Source: Taenia hydatigena (lineage: Eukaryota; Platyhelminthes; Cestoda; Cyclophyllidea; Taeniidae). Taken from it: DNA of 64,000 nucleotides. Position numbers and translations under genes: made by a program. Under the pieces are notes generated by a model. The model was not told the origin of the DNA. It saw nothing but the letters and a program-made list of their open reading frames with translations, and ran no database searches. The DNA lies in the NCBI GenBank assembly GCA_036345935.2, contig JADWOT020001561.1, forward strand, positions 895,592 through 959,591, read 5' to 3'. Positions 47,927 through 61,000 of this stretch are shown piece after piece. Within the stretch, counting starts at the first letter, position 1, and every line of letters begins with the position of its first letter.

Positions 47927-48840
47927 CCATTCGTGATGGCTAGCAATTATTCACATCTTTATATTCAGTTCCCAAACGCAGTGATACCACAGTGCTAGTT
48001 GTTAGGTCCAGAGAAAATCAATAAAGTTAAAGTAAAATCTATATAGTTTTGTAAAAATCCAGTGGTTAACTCGATTGGCTTCTAAGAGCCTTCTTTTAGC
48101 ACTGATTACGTGGTGATGCGAGACGTTGACCAAAGAGAGCGCCAAGGACAGCTCTCAAATGAAGATATGGGCTATGGAATACATTAGTTTTCTGTTTAAC
48201 TCCCGGTTTCTAAACTTGGAGTGGGATGGCTACTGTGCCTTTGTCGGATGGACATGTCTCTGGACCACACCAGAAACACTAGTTCTTTTCCTTACGCAAA
48301 ATATACGTATTCCATCTAGGCATTATTAGATTTTTTACTTCTGGGAGGTGTCCAAGTGCTACTGATGAAATAAATATACCTGCGCCTGATACCAAGTGCA
48401 TTTAATTTGGTATTTTGGCGCTTGAATGGATTTGAAACACTGAATGAACAAAGGCACAAAAATAGCACCACATTTAGCTTTTACGCGCTAGATTGTATTG
48501 CGGCTACTTCATATAATTTAACCCACAAACTGTTGAGAAAATTAACTCTTGTTAACGATATGTAACAATTTTCAGTCTCATCAGTTTCCTGCATTGCACG
48601 TCATCTTTTAATTTTCCCCAATTTGCTGTAAAATTTCAGTTACTTCCATTGCTTTCTTTATTGGTACATGGTTGTGACATACGAATTTTGACGAGCGCCT
48701 ATCATTATTTTATTTTCCATTTTACTTTGTATTTGATTGCGGTTTTGCATGATTAATTTATTTCATTTTTTTAGGTTGCTCACGGACGCGGTTGGTTTAT
48801 TGCTTGGCGTTTTTAGCCCACTACTCCACCACGTGTGATA
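47927..48840. other. Upstream of NMD3
   Basis: About 900 AT-rich bases between the LTR cluster and the NMD3 start codon. A TTTTTTAG at about 48768-48775 may be a 5' UTR acceptor (cis or spliced leader) for NMD3. No coding exon is recognised. Confidence 0.4.
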
Positions 48841-51800
48841 ATGCAAAGGTTAACGCCGGGTTACATGTAAGCCCTAGTCGCTCTCATTATTCTTCAGTCT
48901 CTGTTGCAAATGCGGAACCTCAATCCGTTCAAATCCCACGAATATGTGTGAGGCTTGCCTCGCTTCAGAATGTGACATCACTGCAAGCATACCAAAGCAG
49001 CACACTATCACCTTCTGTCCTAAATGCAATCGGTAAAGCCCTATTTACTCACTAGGGTATCAGGTTTTTTAATCCACCCTCGCAATGGATACCAGCAGCT
49101 TTCGAATCACCAGAACTTCTCTCTATTTGCCTTAAAAGAGTTAAATGTCTTGGGAAGGGCAATAAGCTAAAGGAAGCCTCTTTTATGTATACGGAGTCTC
49201 ACTCAAGAAGAATTATCGTCCAGATTGTACTTCGAGGTGAGGTTGGCGCAAATACAATAGTGGAACAAAAGGCCTATTTGCACTATACAATGCATCCCCA
49301 ACAATGTCCTGACTGCACGAGACATGAAGCAAAGGATTATTGGAATGCTTGTGTGCAAATCAGGCAGAGGGTCGATCACAAACGAACTCTTCACTACCTG
49401 GAACAGCTTTTATTACGCCGAAGTGCTCCTCGCAAGTTCAACAGCGTTAAATCTGTGAAAGGTCAGTTTGCTCTTTCTATTAATCACTTGGGATGTTGTT
49501 GATCTCTTTACAAATGGTGAATATATGCTCCAACTTCCCAGAGCTGCTAATTGTTTGTTCTTGATCAGTTTTGAATGGCATGTTTGAGGCTTTTATCTCG
49601 GTTTGGCCAGTTACTAGGCCTTTGTTTTGTTTCTTGGGCTTGAATTAGAGTCATTTACCGAATGTACTGTTCGGAAATAATGCTATCAGGTGCTTTAAAT
49701 TACCCAACTTTGAAAAAGTGTCAGTTCAACAGTGGTGATGTTAGCATGACGATCCTTTTTGGATAATAATGATGGGGTTTTTTCCTCATTAGCTTCTGAG
49801 CGATTAGCTACGGTGAAGAGATTGTTCCTCCTGTTCCTTATTGATCAGTTATTGAAAGAAAACAGCTTAATATGAGTCCAAGGTAGGGGTTCTTTGGTCA
49901 AAGTCTTCTTGTGTTATCGGCCAGTCACTCTGTGACGTTTTGAATCTCTAAGCACTTATAGTTAGTTTGCTCATTGGTATTAGGCTACCTGATGTAACTC
50001 ATTGAGATGTGTCAAGTGTATACACTGTAAGGCGTAGGTGTGACTTATTCTACCGATGTGGTGCTCTTTCTTGTGTCTTCTATTATCTTATTTGGGATCC
50101 TAACCTTATAGAATACGGTTTAAACCGAATGCGATTCGAATTTTCATTGTTTTGAGAAGGGAGTGTAGTTAAACTCCAAAGCTGCAAAAGTCTTCTTTCT
50201 AGCTCTTGGAAGAGGAATGAAGGCGGAACGTACTGAGTTGCTTTCACGAAGACTCTTTATCAACCCCATTAGGCATTGCTGGAGGCTCTTGGCACATCAA
50301 TCTCAAGTGGGTGTCACACTTGACACAGAAGTTGAGATGAATCTTCTGCCAAAGTTTGACCCAATTCCAATGGGCTCTCCGCCACAACATTCTGCAATTT
50401 CCTTTATGCGCTATAAATTTTTGAGGCAGTTATCGTTCAGCGCCACAACCACTAATTCAATCCTCGAGGTGGCGCTGAAATAGCTGTGATGTGGGGTTCT
50501 GAGACGAAGGCTTATTTTTTGCCTTCACAGGGGTCAGGATACTAATAGTACAATTAACACTAGTTGGGCATGAGGTCTTACTCGAAGTAGACAGGGGAGA
50601 CCTGCCTAGCAATGCTTTTAATCAAAGCAATGGTCACTGTATCAACTTTTTGCCATGGTTTTTGCACATCTATGCACTGATTGACTGAAATAGCACAAGT
50701 TGATCAAACTGATCGGACGGCTAATATGCCTTTTAGGTGGCTTGGACTTTTTCTTTTCCTTGCGTTCTGACGCCGTCGCTTTCGTGGACTATGTCAGTAA
50801 GCTCGTCCCCTGTCGGGTGCAGACCTCTCAACAACTAAAGTCCCATGATGCACACAGCAACACCTATAACTACAAATTTACCTTCTGCCTTGATGTCGTG
50901 CCCGTCTGCAAGAATGATGTGGTCTGCCTTCCCAAACAGTTCTCCAGCCGTCTGGGTCTAGCTAATCAAATCCTCTTAGTGAATAGAATCACTGACAAGA
51001 TTCGACTGTTGGATCCCATCTCCTGCGTCACCAAGGATGTGGATGCCCAGACCTACTATGCTAACCCCTTCACGGCGATATCGAATCCCCGTAACGTGAC
51101 AGAGTTCTTTGTCATGGATGTAGAGGGTGATGTCCAAGGTAAGGTCCAGTCGTCGACGGCAGGAGCTGGCGTAGAACAGATCAGTTTGAAACCTGCAGGC
51201 GTTTGGGTAGTCCCCTCGGCATACTTGGGAGTGGAGGGAGAGGATGGTGACCAGGTCTATGTTCGTACCCACCTTGGCCATGTAGTCAAAATTGGAGACT
51301 CGGTTATTGGGTAAGTTCTTTCAACATAGCTTTTCATGAAGTTTTGAATGAGGCGGCTAAAGATGTGCTGCATAATGGTGAAAATCGCTGATCATACGCT
51401 CCTGGCTTGTGCGGGCTGTATCACAAGTTGATGAAGAACCTGTGGAAACCATGACATAATCGAGCAAACCCCACATCTCTTCTTCAGCCAAATTGAAACA
51501 ATCTTTGAGGCTTCATAAGGCTTTTTATTCGTTGTTATTTACGAGTAATTCTCCCCTTTTCAGATTGGATCTGAGGAACGCAAATATAAATCATGTGGAA
51601 TTTGAGAAAATTCCAGAGGAGAAACGACCACAGGTGGTCCTGATTCGGCGTCTCTGCTCCTCTTCCAACGGGCAACACCGTCGACGGCACCGGAAACGCA
51701 TACTCTCGAACGGAGAGAGCGTTGTTGAAACGGTTAATACTGCCACCACTGAGGCTGCCGACATTTTGGAAACGGAGATGTGTGATGAAGATGATGATGA

Positions 51801-52023
51801 TGATGCAACTTCAGAGTATTCAGACGATGAGTACATGGATGCCGAAGAAGGTAATCTGGTTGCGTAGTGAGATTTGGGTCATTTATGAGTAATGCGATTG
51901 GCGCTGTTTTGTAGCTAGATATAACCCGTCTCCACAAGAAACAACTTTATTAATTTTGAATAATAGTTTTGTTTGCCAATTTTAGAGGTGGTTATGGACG
52001 CGCTGATGGAAACAGACCAGTGA
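48841..52023 (+). CDS. NMD3: 60S ribosomal export protein NMD3, 6 exons
   Basis: Adaptor that carries pre-60S subunits through the nuclear pore with CRM1. Exons: 48841-48866, 48898-49032, 49064-49461, 50737-51310, 51564-51850 and 51986-52023; phases agree, 485 residues (human 503). Landmarks: TPGYILCCKCGTSIRSNPTN with CxxC pairs continuing in NMCEACL and FCPKCNR (zinc-binding N-terminal region), HPQQCPDCTRHEAKDYWNAC, LHYLEQLLLR, SHDAHSNTYNYKFTFCLDVV, VYVRTHLGHVVKIGDSVIG, and a C-terminal acidic run (CDEDDDDDATSEYSDDEY). The first two introns are only 31 nt each. The last exon, ending MDALMETDQ, is inferred from a GTAATC donor at 51851; if that donor is not used, translation stops after EEGNLVA at 51867. 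Confidence 0.93.
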
Positions 52024-52458
52024 TCGGGCGTCTTCAAATACCTTATTACCATCTTTTGCCTAAGAGTTGTCATGCATGTGTCTGTGTTCCTCTTGCGTGT
52101 GGGGCTTCCTCCGGGGGTGGCGCCGATGCGGTGGTGGGGTATCGGAGTCTAGCTCATTTGTGGGGGGCGTCTTAGTTGGTGGGCTTGGTTCAGGGCTCCG
52201 GAGGGGCGGGTCTGTTGAACGATGGCGGGGCTTTAGCAAGTATTGTGTCATAATTAGGGGGTTTGCGCAAGCATTATAGCATAGTTTTCATCACAATAAT
52301 GAGCTTGCTAAAAATTCACTTCTAAATTATATTGGCGAAAGCGACAAATTTTTATCAGAGTTAGTTGCTTTTGCACATTCTTTATGCATGCTAAACTCAA
52401 AGGCGCCGTTTTGGAGTAGTGTGCATTTGCCTGCTATTTGGGGAACAACTCCGGCGTA

Positions 52459-53019
52459 ATGATGTCTAGTCATATCGTCACTACTGAGGCTCCGGCAACT
52501 ATTACAGCAGACATGGAAACAAGTCCTGTGTGTTTTTTGTAATATATGAGTCTTTTTCTTCGTATGGCTAGTTATTCGTTATTTTGCTCGGCTCTACTTT
52601 TAGCGCTATTATAATATTAAGTCACTTAATGTGTTTAGGCGCTTGTCTTACGAGGCCGCACAGGCGACTTGATGGACGGCCAACCCCAATCCGGAACTGC
52701 AAGTGAGGATCGTCATGCTGTAATCCACTGGGCTCCAGGCACCATTGACAACGAATACATGGGAAAAAAGAAATCAAAGTGTTGTTGTATTTATGAAAAG
52801 CCGCGCAATTGGGATGATCCTTCCTCCAGTTCTTCCTCCGACTCAGACGATGATGATTCTCCCAATCCGAGGAAATGCACGGAACACTGCCGTGGTCACA
52901 CAAAACATTGTTTCACAAAAAAAGCCAACTCTAAACAGAGCGAAACACAAGTAAACCCTTCTCGAGGTGAAGAGAAACAGGAGCAGCAGAACATTCCACC
53001 ACTTCCATCAAATCCATAA
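52459..53019 (+). CDS. PPP1R11: Protein phosphatase 1 regulatory inhibitor subunit 11
   Basis: Small PP1 inhibitor, also reported as a RING-like E3 ubiquitin ligase. Two exons, 52459-52527 ([18 protein letters not shown]) and 52639-53019, joined in phase 0, giving 149 residues (human 126). The signature is clear: [20 protein letters not shown] (human: DTVDNEHMG, then [11 protein letters not shown]), followed by an acidic Ser run and a Cys/His segment [12 protein letters not shown]. The human PP1-docking KVEW is replaced by VIHW at the matching place, keeping the hydrophobic-x-Trp spacing but not the basic residue. It lies 435 bp downstream of NMD3 on the same strand. The C-terminus is Gln/Pro-rich, with no membrane segment. 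Confidence 0.9.
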
Positions 53020-53458
53020 CGCGACGAATCGCGGACCCCACCCCTTCCATGCAAACGACTACATCCACGGACAGTTTATTTGTTTTGTCAAACTCATTGG
53101 TTGGAATGTGGCATTGGACCATTGCTTCCCGACCGTTGCTTTTTAATGTGAGTTTAAATTAGTTTCTGACTGATCCTTTTCATTTGGGAGAGCTAGCTCC
53201 CATTCCCCCTCCCGAATAAGGCTAATTTGCGTGACTGTCACGACGCCTACCGCTTAATCCTCGCAAAGCTGCTCACACTACGTTTAGAGAAGTGGGCAGC
53301 TTTGGCTTATTTTAAAGGAAGAGTCGGTTGATTTTGCGAGACGATTTACTTTCCAGGGGTGTATAAAGCTCCACTAGAAATGATAAGTGGTTGTACAAAA
53401 ATATAAAATACGTGGACGGTATTTACAAGGGGATAGGGCGTTGATTATGGCCGATCGT
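53020..53458. other. Convergent 3' region of PPP1R11 and the zinc-finger gene
   Basis: About 440 bases between converging genes, expected to hold both 3' UTRs. No coding or repeat signal is recognised. Confidence 0.45.
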
Positions 53459-56400
53459 CTAACTACCGTTCATCCGAAGAATTGCCTGTATCGTCTCGGG
53501 AGTTACTCCTTCTCCACCGTGCTCCACCTTCAAATGGCAGCAAAAATTGGTTTACAAAGTAATTTTTAATAAATACCAGATGAAATAACTGTGCCTTACT
53601 TGATATCGAGCACCGCTGGGGGTTGTGATGAGACATACAGTCGGCGAAATATTCGAGACGTATACCTCTTGTGGAGCTGATTCAGTATCAGGGACAGAGG
53701 CAACGGCGTTGGTGTCAGGCAAATTACTAGTGGCCTCGCCACACCCCACGTCCGATCCCGTTGACACAGAAACCAGTTGACCCGTTGGGCGGTGAAAAAT
53801 CCTTCCCGTGCCCGCCTCGACCACCAAATCACTCAACGCTCCTGACTCAAAAGCAACAGGGATGAACGCACCGCTAGTGACCCAGTCATCGGGTATGGAG
53901 TGTCCCACTCCCTCAGCTTGAAGGTAGAACTGGGACAAGAGGACAAAAGGCGGCAGATGATATTTAATCGTGCAGAATCTAGGATCAATGCAAAGCTAAA
54001 CTCACATTCTGTTCTGCAGGGACATTCGCTTCCGAATCGGGCTTTCCCTCCTCTGTAGTATCGGGAGCTAGGATAGGCTCCGAATCCTCTTCCTCCTCTT
54101 CATTACGTCGAGTGTTCTCAAAAATAGTCTGGGCTGGCTGAATCTGTTCGCCAGTGGTGATTAACGCTCGTTTTGGGAGAGGATCAGACCGCCGTAACGG
54201 CTTTTTTGGAGTAGAAGGCGCTGATGGCGACTTTTCCCGCTGAACTGAGCCATATCGGCGTGGAAGGTAGTCTTTTGAGAGAGGAAAGACTGGTTTGTAT
54301 CGACCAATCTCTACACCCAGTACAGATGCTTCTGACTGATCTCTCACCTGAAAAAAATGCGCTATATTCATTTTGATGGATTAATGGCAGCAATGTTTGG
54401 AGTAGGCGACTCACCCTAATAGAGCCGTCCTCCTCAACCAATTTCGTTACATCGAATTTGGGGGGATTTTCAGCCGCAATGGATTTAACTGGGGACGTGT
54501 TTGAGCTAGTCACAGACTCTGGTTCCTGATTGGCGGAGCCACCGCTCGCTGCTTCTGAGGAAAAAAGGAACAGGACGTCATTCCCTGAGCTCTTTGGAGT
54601 CAGGCCACATAGCATCTCGACTTATGGCATACCCTCCAACCTCCGTTTTTTCATTCGGAGATATCGTCGGCGCTTTACGGAGGCCGGCGCAGGCCCGCCA
54701 CACATAATCGCAGCCTCTTCCTCGTCTATTTCCGTTTCTTCAGGGGTGGTTTTTAAGTCAACGCAAGTAGCACCCGCCACCTCGACATGCTTGTTGAAAA
54801 ACTCCCGGAATCGGTCAATCAATCCGAGGTATTCCTTAAGGATTGAAGGTATTTCTGGAGGTGAAGGAGGTGTTCTGGAGGGACCCTCGGAAGGAGACGA
54901 GGTTGTGGCTTCAGTTCGGAGGAGTAGGTAGTTCCACATGGATACCACTTTTGCCACCATTGGAGCTGCGATATCAGCGATATCGTCAGGAGTAGCTTTC
55001 TCCAACGCCTTTAGCAGGAACAAAAAGGAAATGGCCGCGTAGGTCGGCATTACAGATTTGTAACGCGAAAATGCTAGTGAAGGAAACTAAACCTCTTTAA
55101 GACGGTTACGCCGACGAAGGGCGGAGAGAGCAGGATCAGACCAGGGACCGACGCGTTTTACGTCACCGTTTGGATTGTGCTTAAGCATTTTATGTCGAGA
55201 GAGACCAGCCCGCGTAGAGAACGACTTTTCACATTTATCACAGTCAAATCCTAATGACGCTGGAATGGGAACGAAAAGGAGTAATAATGATGTTGCACCA
55301 ACCAATCAAGTAACGGTGTTCTATGCAGATGGGACTTACTAATTTTTCTATTGTCACCACTTTCTCTGTCCGAGTTCGAATCAATCCCACCGTCATAGTC
55401 GGAGTAACCAACGTTGGAGTCGTCGTCCGAGAGCACACTCATTCCATTTCCACCATCCCCCATTTCCTCATCGTTGTCCTTCAAATCTTCTAACCGCAGA
55501 TGCTTGTAATCTTTAATCTATTTGAAGCCCGATACAACGCAAGAGAATATGAATTTTAGACACCAGAATCTCTCACAAGTATACGCTGGCAGAAGCAAGA
55601 AAAGCTGCTGTTAATGCGGTCGGTTACGGGCCTGAAAGCGATGGAAAATTCAATGCCATGCCTCAAAACTTAAGCAGTATGTGTTGCTATTGCATGGCGA
55701 TTGTTTTAAAACTTTTTCTGTGAGTCAAGTAATCCAAATCAATTCCATTTAAATTAAAGTTACAGGTTAAATAAGAATCTTCTTGTAAGTTCAGAAGCTG
55801 AATTTAGAACACCTATACCTAAGAGAAACTCAAGCCTACAAAGTTGTGAATAATTACCTACGAACGTGTTTTCAGCATATGTGAAGGAGAGAGAAATTCC
55901 CTTTTGGTGGGTGCCCTTAGTACGAAAAATGAGTGCAGTCTCTGATCTCTTAGCTAAAAATCGCAGCAGGTATTAAGGCAGCAAATAATTCCGGTTCAGA
56001 CAACCAATGATCCCAATTTACAACCACGATCGGCAACGGTGGGTTGCAGTCAATGAATCCCAACCAAATAAAGTGAATAACTTTCTCATTGTGAAAAAAA
56101 TTGGTAGTTTCAGGAAATATTACCAGAAAGACCTTAAAAGTTGAAAATGAAAAGGCAAAATAACTTCCAAGCCTCACAAATGCAAAGTGACCAGTCAGTC
56201 GTATTGCTTTCAAGCTTAAAACCGCGTGGGATTAAGGAACTTAATGCCTTAAACAAACAATGCAATTGTGGATTAAGGCGCAAAGGATGTCTGAAAATGG
56301 CAGCAGTTGTCATGGCAGCCGATAAATTCATCCCAGACAATGTATGACTCAGTTGGGCTTAACGTTGTAATAAATCGAATGTCAAAAATTAATGATATCT

Positions 56401-57250
56401 ACAACGGGCCACTGTTGCTATAATTCGGTGCAGTGCCAAAGTAATGCCAAATAAAACTTGAAATTGTTTAAAAGAAGTGGTACTTATTGGTCTAAAGCTG
56501 TTCATCATAACCATTTAAGGATAAAATGAAAAGTGAAAGTGGTGAAAACAAGGTCATTACCAGATACTTGGGTGGTTTGGAGACTCTCCCAGCGGCAAGT
56601 TTTTCATTGTTTGAGGCAACAACGGAAGCCTTTTTTCGGATAATGGGAAAAGGCAGAACCTCTTCTATGGGTAGATCGGGTTCAAAATCGGGATCTTCCT
56701 CCTCTGCCGTCTTGTTCTTCCTACCCGGACGACGTCCACGCCGACGCTTTGGAGTCCCATCTTGTGAAGCAGCCAAACTAGAATGGCTACCAGCCTCACT
56801 GTAAGCTTTTTCAGACTGATCTCGATGTCGATTTTGCTGAGGCTTCGTATGAGCATGTTCAAGTCGAAGAAGAATTCGTCTATTGGCATTCCGATTATGG
56901 AAGCAAAACACACTAGGGCCGTCCTTGCTCTGTTCTACCAAAGCATCATTGGCCAAAATCTCAATGATTTGTTTAAGACTAGAGTCCTTTATCTTTTGGG
57001 TAGTGATGAACCGATCTCCCTGCTGAATGAGCCGGAGAGGATTTTTGTTTGAACAAACAGGCGCCTTTGGATTTGAAGGAACCATCCTATCATTGATCTT
57101 TTGAACAGCATCCAAGTCAACAGCCTCCAAATCAGTGGTTTCAAGTAACAATATCTGCTGCTGTGGCTGCTGCTGAGTCACTTCGAGAGAAGAGGAAGAC
57201 GGATCCACGTATTCAAAAGTTGGTGGTACGTAATCTGAAGCTTGATACAT
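53459..57250 (-). CDS. C2H2 zinc-finger protein, ZNF839-like, 8 exons
   Basis: Exons: 57250-56561, 55502-55340, 55259-55093, 55008-54633, 54554-54415, 54347-54006, 53929-53600 and 53527-53459; phases agree, about 758 residues. Features in order: Gln-rich N-terminus, a basic KRRRGRRPGRKNK stretch resembling a nuclear signal or loose AT-hook, VSKPPKYL, an acidic Ser/Asp run, one C2H2 finger (CDKCEKSFSTRAGLSRHKMLKH), a helical block with MWNYLLLR and LKEYLGLIDRFREFFNKHV, a disordered middle, and a C-terminal region (EAGTGRIFHRPTGQLVSV) ending GVTPETIQAILRMNGS. The single finger, the WNxLL helical block and the C-terminal beta-like segment recall vertebrate ZNF839, but from memory only. Role unknown; probably nuclear. 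The exon 2 acceptor (TTACAAG) is the weakest border. Confidence 0.6.
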
Positions 57251-58063
57251 TGCCTACAAAAAAATTAACTTCGCATCAAATCAAAAAAAGCTGGGATGAG
57301 TTCACAATGAAATTAAACGGATAATTGACACCCGAGCAAAAAAGGCCAGCAGTAAGCGTGACCCACTCACTATTGGAAATTAGATGTCCGTTCACCATGA
57401 AAAGCCTTTTTCAATGATCGGATAGGGCAGGACCCAATACCTACCCCCGGACCTTGGCAACGAATAATTGTGCACAATCAGAAGAAAACACAGCAGGTCG
57501 AAAAATAATTGCAGAAGAAGGAAATAAAAAGAAGAAGACCAAAATCCTACCTACCACTATGACCAAAAAACACATAAAGAAATTACGTGTGGAACACAGC
57601 AAACCCACCCACCAAAACCCGTTCAACGATAAATTTTGAGATGTCTGCTGTAAAGAAATACAGTAAAACAAATTGTTTGGATTGCTAAAACAGGTATCCA
57701 TCATAAAGTACGCTTTGTTTTTACCTTTATTTGTATGAAAACGGCTATCGAGCTCTAAAATGCTACTCATTTATGGCATATCAAGCACTAGCCTAGGAAT
57801 GTAAACACTATACTGCCATTCGGACCAGGTGCATTGCCAAAATACGGAGATATGCCGCCCAAGTTCCCCTGCTTCAGAAGCTAGAGCTCCCAACACAAGA
57901 CCCTCCCCCAAACCGGCATACACAGGAGATGAGTATTGAACCCCAGCCCCCAGGGTGAAGGCGCAGAATAACGCACGATACTAGAGCCCAGTTTACTAGG
58001 AATGAAACCATTGATACTAAGTCAACCAAGTACGCCGCACGAAGCTGCATATGTAGATCATTC
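57251..58063. other. Between the zinc-finger gene and HLCS
   Basis: About 800 bases. The TTTTTTTGTAG just upstream of the zinc-finger ATG could be an acceptor for a 5' UTR exon. The rest shows short frames only; nothing is recognised. Confidence 0.4.
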
Positions 58064-61000
58064 CTAACGAGTGCTGCGCCGAATCACACTCCCCGCCATC
58101 ATGTCGACCGAGTTCCCGTTTGGATGAAGAACGATTTCCTCACCTTCTTCACTCACAACTCGCAGATATCCAAACTTATCAACTCCGACCACAGTACACT
58201 TGATTTCGCGATCGCCTTCAGGCACTTTGAGTTGCTGATACCTAGATTTACACAAAATAGTAATAAAACGCATTAGCTTGCAGCACAATCGACCCGTTGG
58301 TTTACAACTCCAAATGCTCACTTATGCATCCAAGCCGATGTGTACATTTGTTCTATCTCCTTTGAACCACCAGATTCAAACCGATTAATGAGAATCTCAA
58401 GGTGGTATAACGTCCGACCAACCACCGTAGCCACTGACGGTAGCACTGCATTCGAATGCTTGGCGCCGGCTCTGATTAAGTCATGCAAGCACGTGGTCGG
58501 CTTGGAGTTGGCCACATTCACACCGATGCCTAGGTTCAAAGCACTGCAACAAACGCCCAGCCTTACCTACTAAGCATCTCACCTCGCCTGGGTCAGTGCA
58601 AGTGGCGCTAGCAAGAACACCTGAAATCTTCGTACACGTGTTTGCCGCCCTATCCACAGCGTAGACGTCATTTGGCCATTTCACTCGTACTTCCATATTA
58701 GGCGATTCATTAGCCTAAAACAGTAGCTACATATCAACAAATTTATCAAAAATAAACTGCACAAATGCGCCTCACCGCAAATGACAACGGACATTACAGA
58801 GCAGCACAGAATATAAACTATTGTCGCTCAGATGGCATGACTTTCAACGCAAATCCATAGCGCTTCCGGACGTCTAGAAACCATTAACTAATCATCTGCC
58901 CCACCATTACACCGATGAAAGAAGCAGCAAACAGACCGTCCAAACATAAAAATATTTACAATAGAGATGTTACCAAAGACACACCCGCTTCCTGCAATCG
59001 CAGGTGACGATAGGAGCCAGGAAAAGAGACTCATGAAAATGACCCAGTACCGCAGTCACTTCTATTCTATGTCCATTATTCAATGAAACTACTTTTGATT
59101 AATTGCCTCCATCCACTAATAAGCCATTGGCAACATAAAACGCACACAATGGATGCAGTGTCGTCTTACCTTGAGCACAAAGCACCTCCACAGCTCAACA
59201 GACAATGACAATTCAACTATCACTACTGCTTAAGAAAGATTCCACAACCCCATACTTACTCCACATTCTTCGAGAAGCTCATTCACAGTTAGAAAAACAG
59301 CAAGAGCAGGCAGATGCTGAATCCACGCAAGTAGATGCGGTAGATAACAGGACGATTTTTCCCTAGACAACGGTAAGTCAACATGGGCTGTGAATAAGGC
59401 CGCACCACGTGGAGACAACCACTGATTACCCCTTCGACCTATCAACAACAGCAGAGTACTGATTTGAGTAAGATGTCTGAGCTTACCAACACCTGCCGTT
59501 TGTACTGCTGAGACAATCACCAAACCCGAATGATTCGGCAGCTTGGGCAGAATTCTAAATTAGTTAGTTAGGAGGTAAAGAAATGAGTTACTTTTGAGAG
59601 ACGGAAAAGTTTGAGGACATTTCTTCACTCCAGAAGGGATGACGACCTAAACGGGAAGTTTGCTTGAGAGAGGCAAAGTATTCGGCAAATGAAAAGGCCT
59701 CTGTGTTCGTATGTGCGGAAACAATCTCCACTTTTGAACCTGTTGCATCTGCCAGAAGGTCAATGAGGCATTTGGGAATCTAGAACACCAAGAAAACATC
59801 CTTAATGACTGCGTTTAAATGATGGTAGTACATTCAAGAAGACTCCAGCCTGCCCAAAGTCAGTTGCGTTAAGGTCAAGCAGAGTTGTTAAGCTCATCAA
59901 GGTAAAAGGGAAAAACTTCAGGAAGTTGAATTAAATTAGGCCTCTCCACATCTGCACACACATCCCTGTTGATCAGACGCCTTCTAACATCCTGACTGTT
60001 AAGTTTTGCCAATGCAACAAAGCCGCGTCACTTCCCCTTCCAATTGATGTCGATAGATAACACCTGAAGCTTACTTGAGCTCAACACCACCTATGGCAGC
60101 ACTTACGGGTGAGCAATAACTAAATGAATTTTAAGCATTTCTCAACTACACAAAAGATCAACATGAAGACAATCCAAGTGTCACTCCTCCCTTTCACTAG
60201 ATGCGGATGTGACTCCTTTCCAATCCACTCAACGCAGCACTAATGAGGTTACAGCGAGGTACATTTGAAATGAAATAGGCTTTCCAGTAAATTCACCCAA
60301 TGTAGAGAGATAGGAAATGAGATAACCATTAAAGCTTCGGTGAAAATCCACCTCTGAGTCCAATGAATCAGGTGGTTTGCAGGTATAGAGGGTAGTGGCT
60401 GAAGCGGAACTACTCCCTTCCGTCTGTTGTGCGCAGGAGATCCCGAGAAGGGCCAAAACAGATGTAGCATCGTGGCAATCACTCTAAAGAGAGTAATTAG
60501 TCATCGAGTGCTGGTAACATCAACGACACTTATGAAGGCAAATGTAAGCCAAAAGACGAATTCAATACTATCACGCCACTAAGTACGTCATGCTCGGGCT
60601 TCAGTGACCGTTAGTATCTTACATCTTCAAGGTCATCGTAGCTATTCTAAACTGCTGGTTTTGTTTTGCGATGCCACTCATATCGGGTCTTCTGATTGTA
60701 TTATATTAATCTGTAATTAATTGGGGTGATCTTGCGTGAACCAATAACGACAACCATGAAAAAACTCAGAGGTGCAGATAGCTGCTGCAAAGATTAAGGA
60801 GACTGCAGCACAAGCGATCGAACGAATCTCAAACTATTCATGAAGAAATGTTTAAATTTGACTAGGTTAACCGAAAACCAACAACCACCTATTCAACGTA
60901 TCCACCTAGGCTTGAAAAGTGGCTCACCATAGTCAGCTATGAAATAAGTTAGCAATTAAAGCGAGGTTAAATTCTAACTTATCAAACCCCATTTCCGATT

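Noticed and set aside
51851..51867. NMD3 ending at the TAG at 51867
   Set aside because: Possible, but a GTAATC donor just before it leads in phase to a short acidic last exon; both are noted and the spliced form is preferred.
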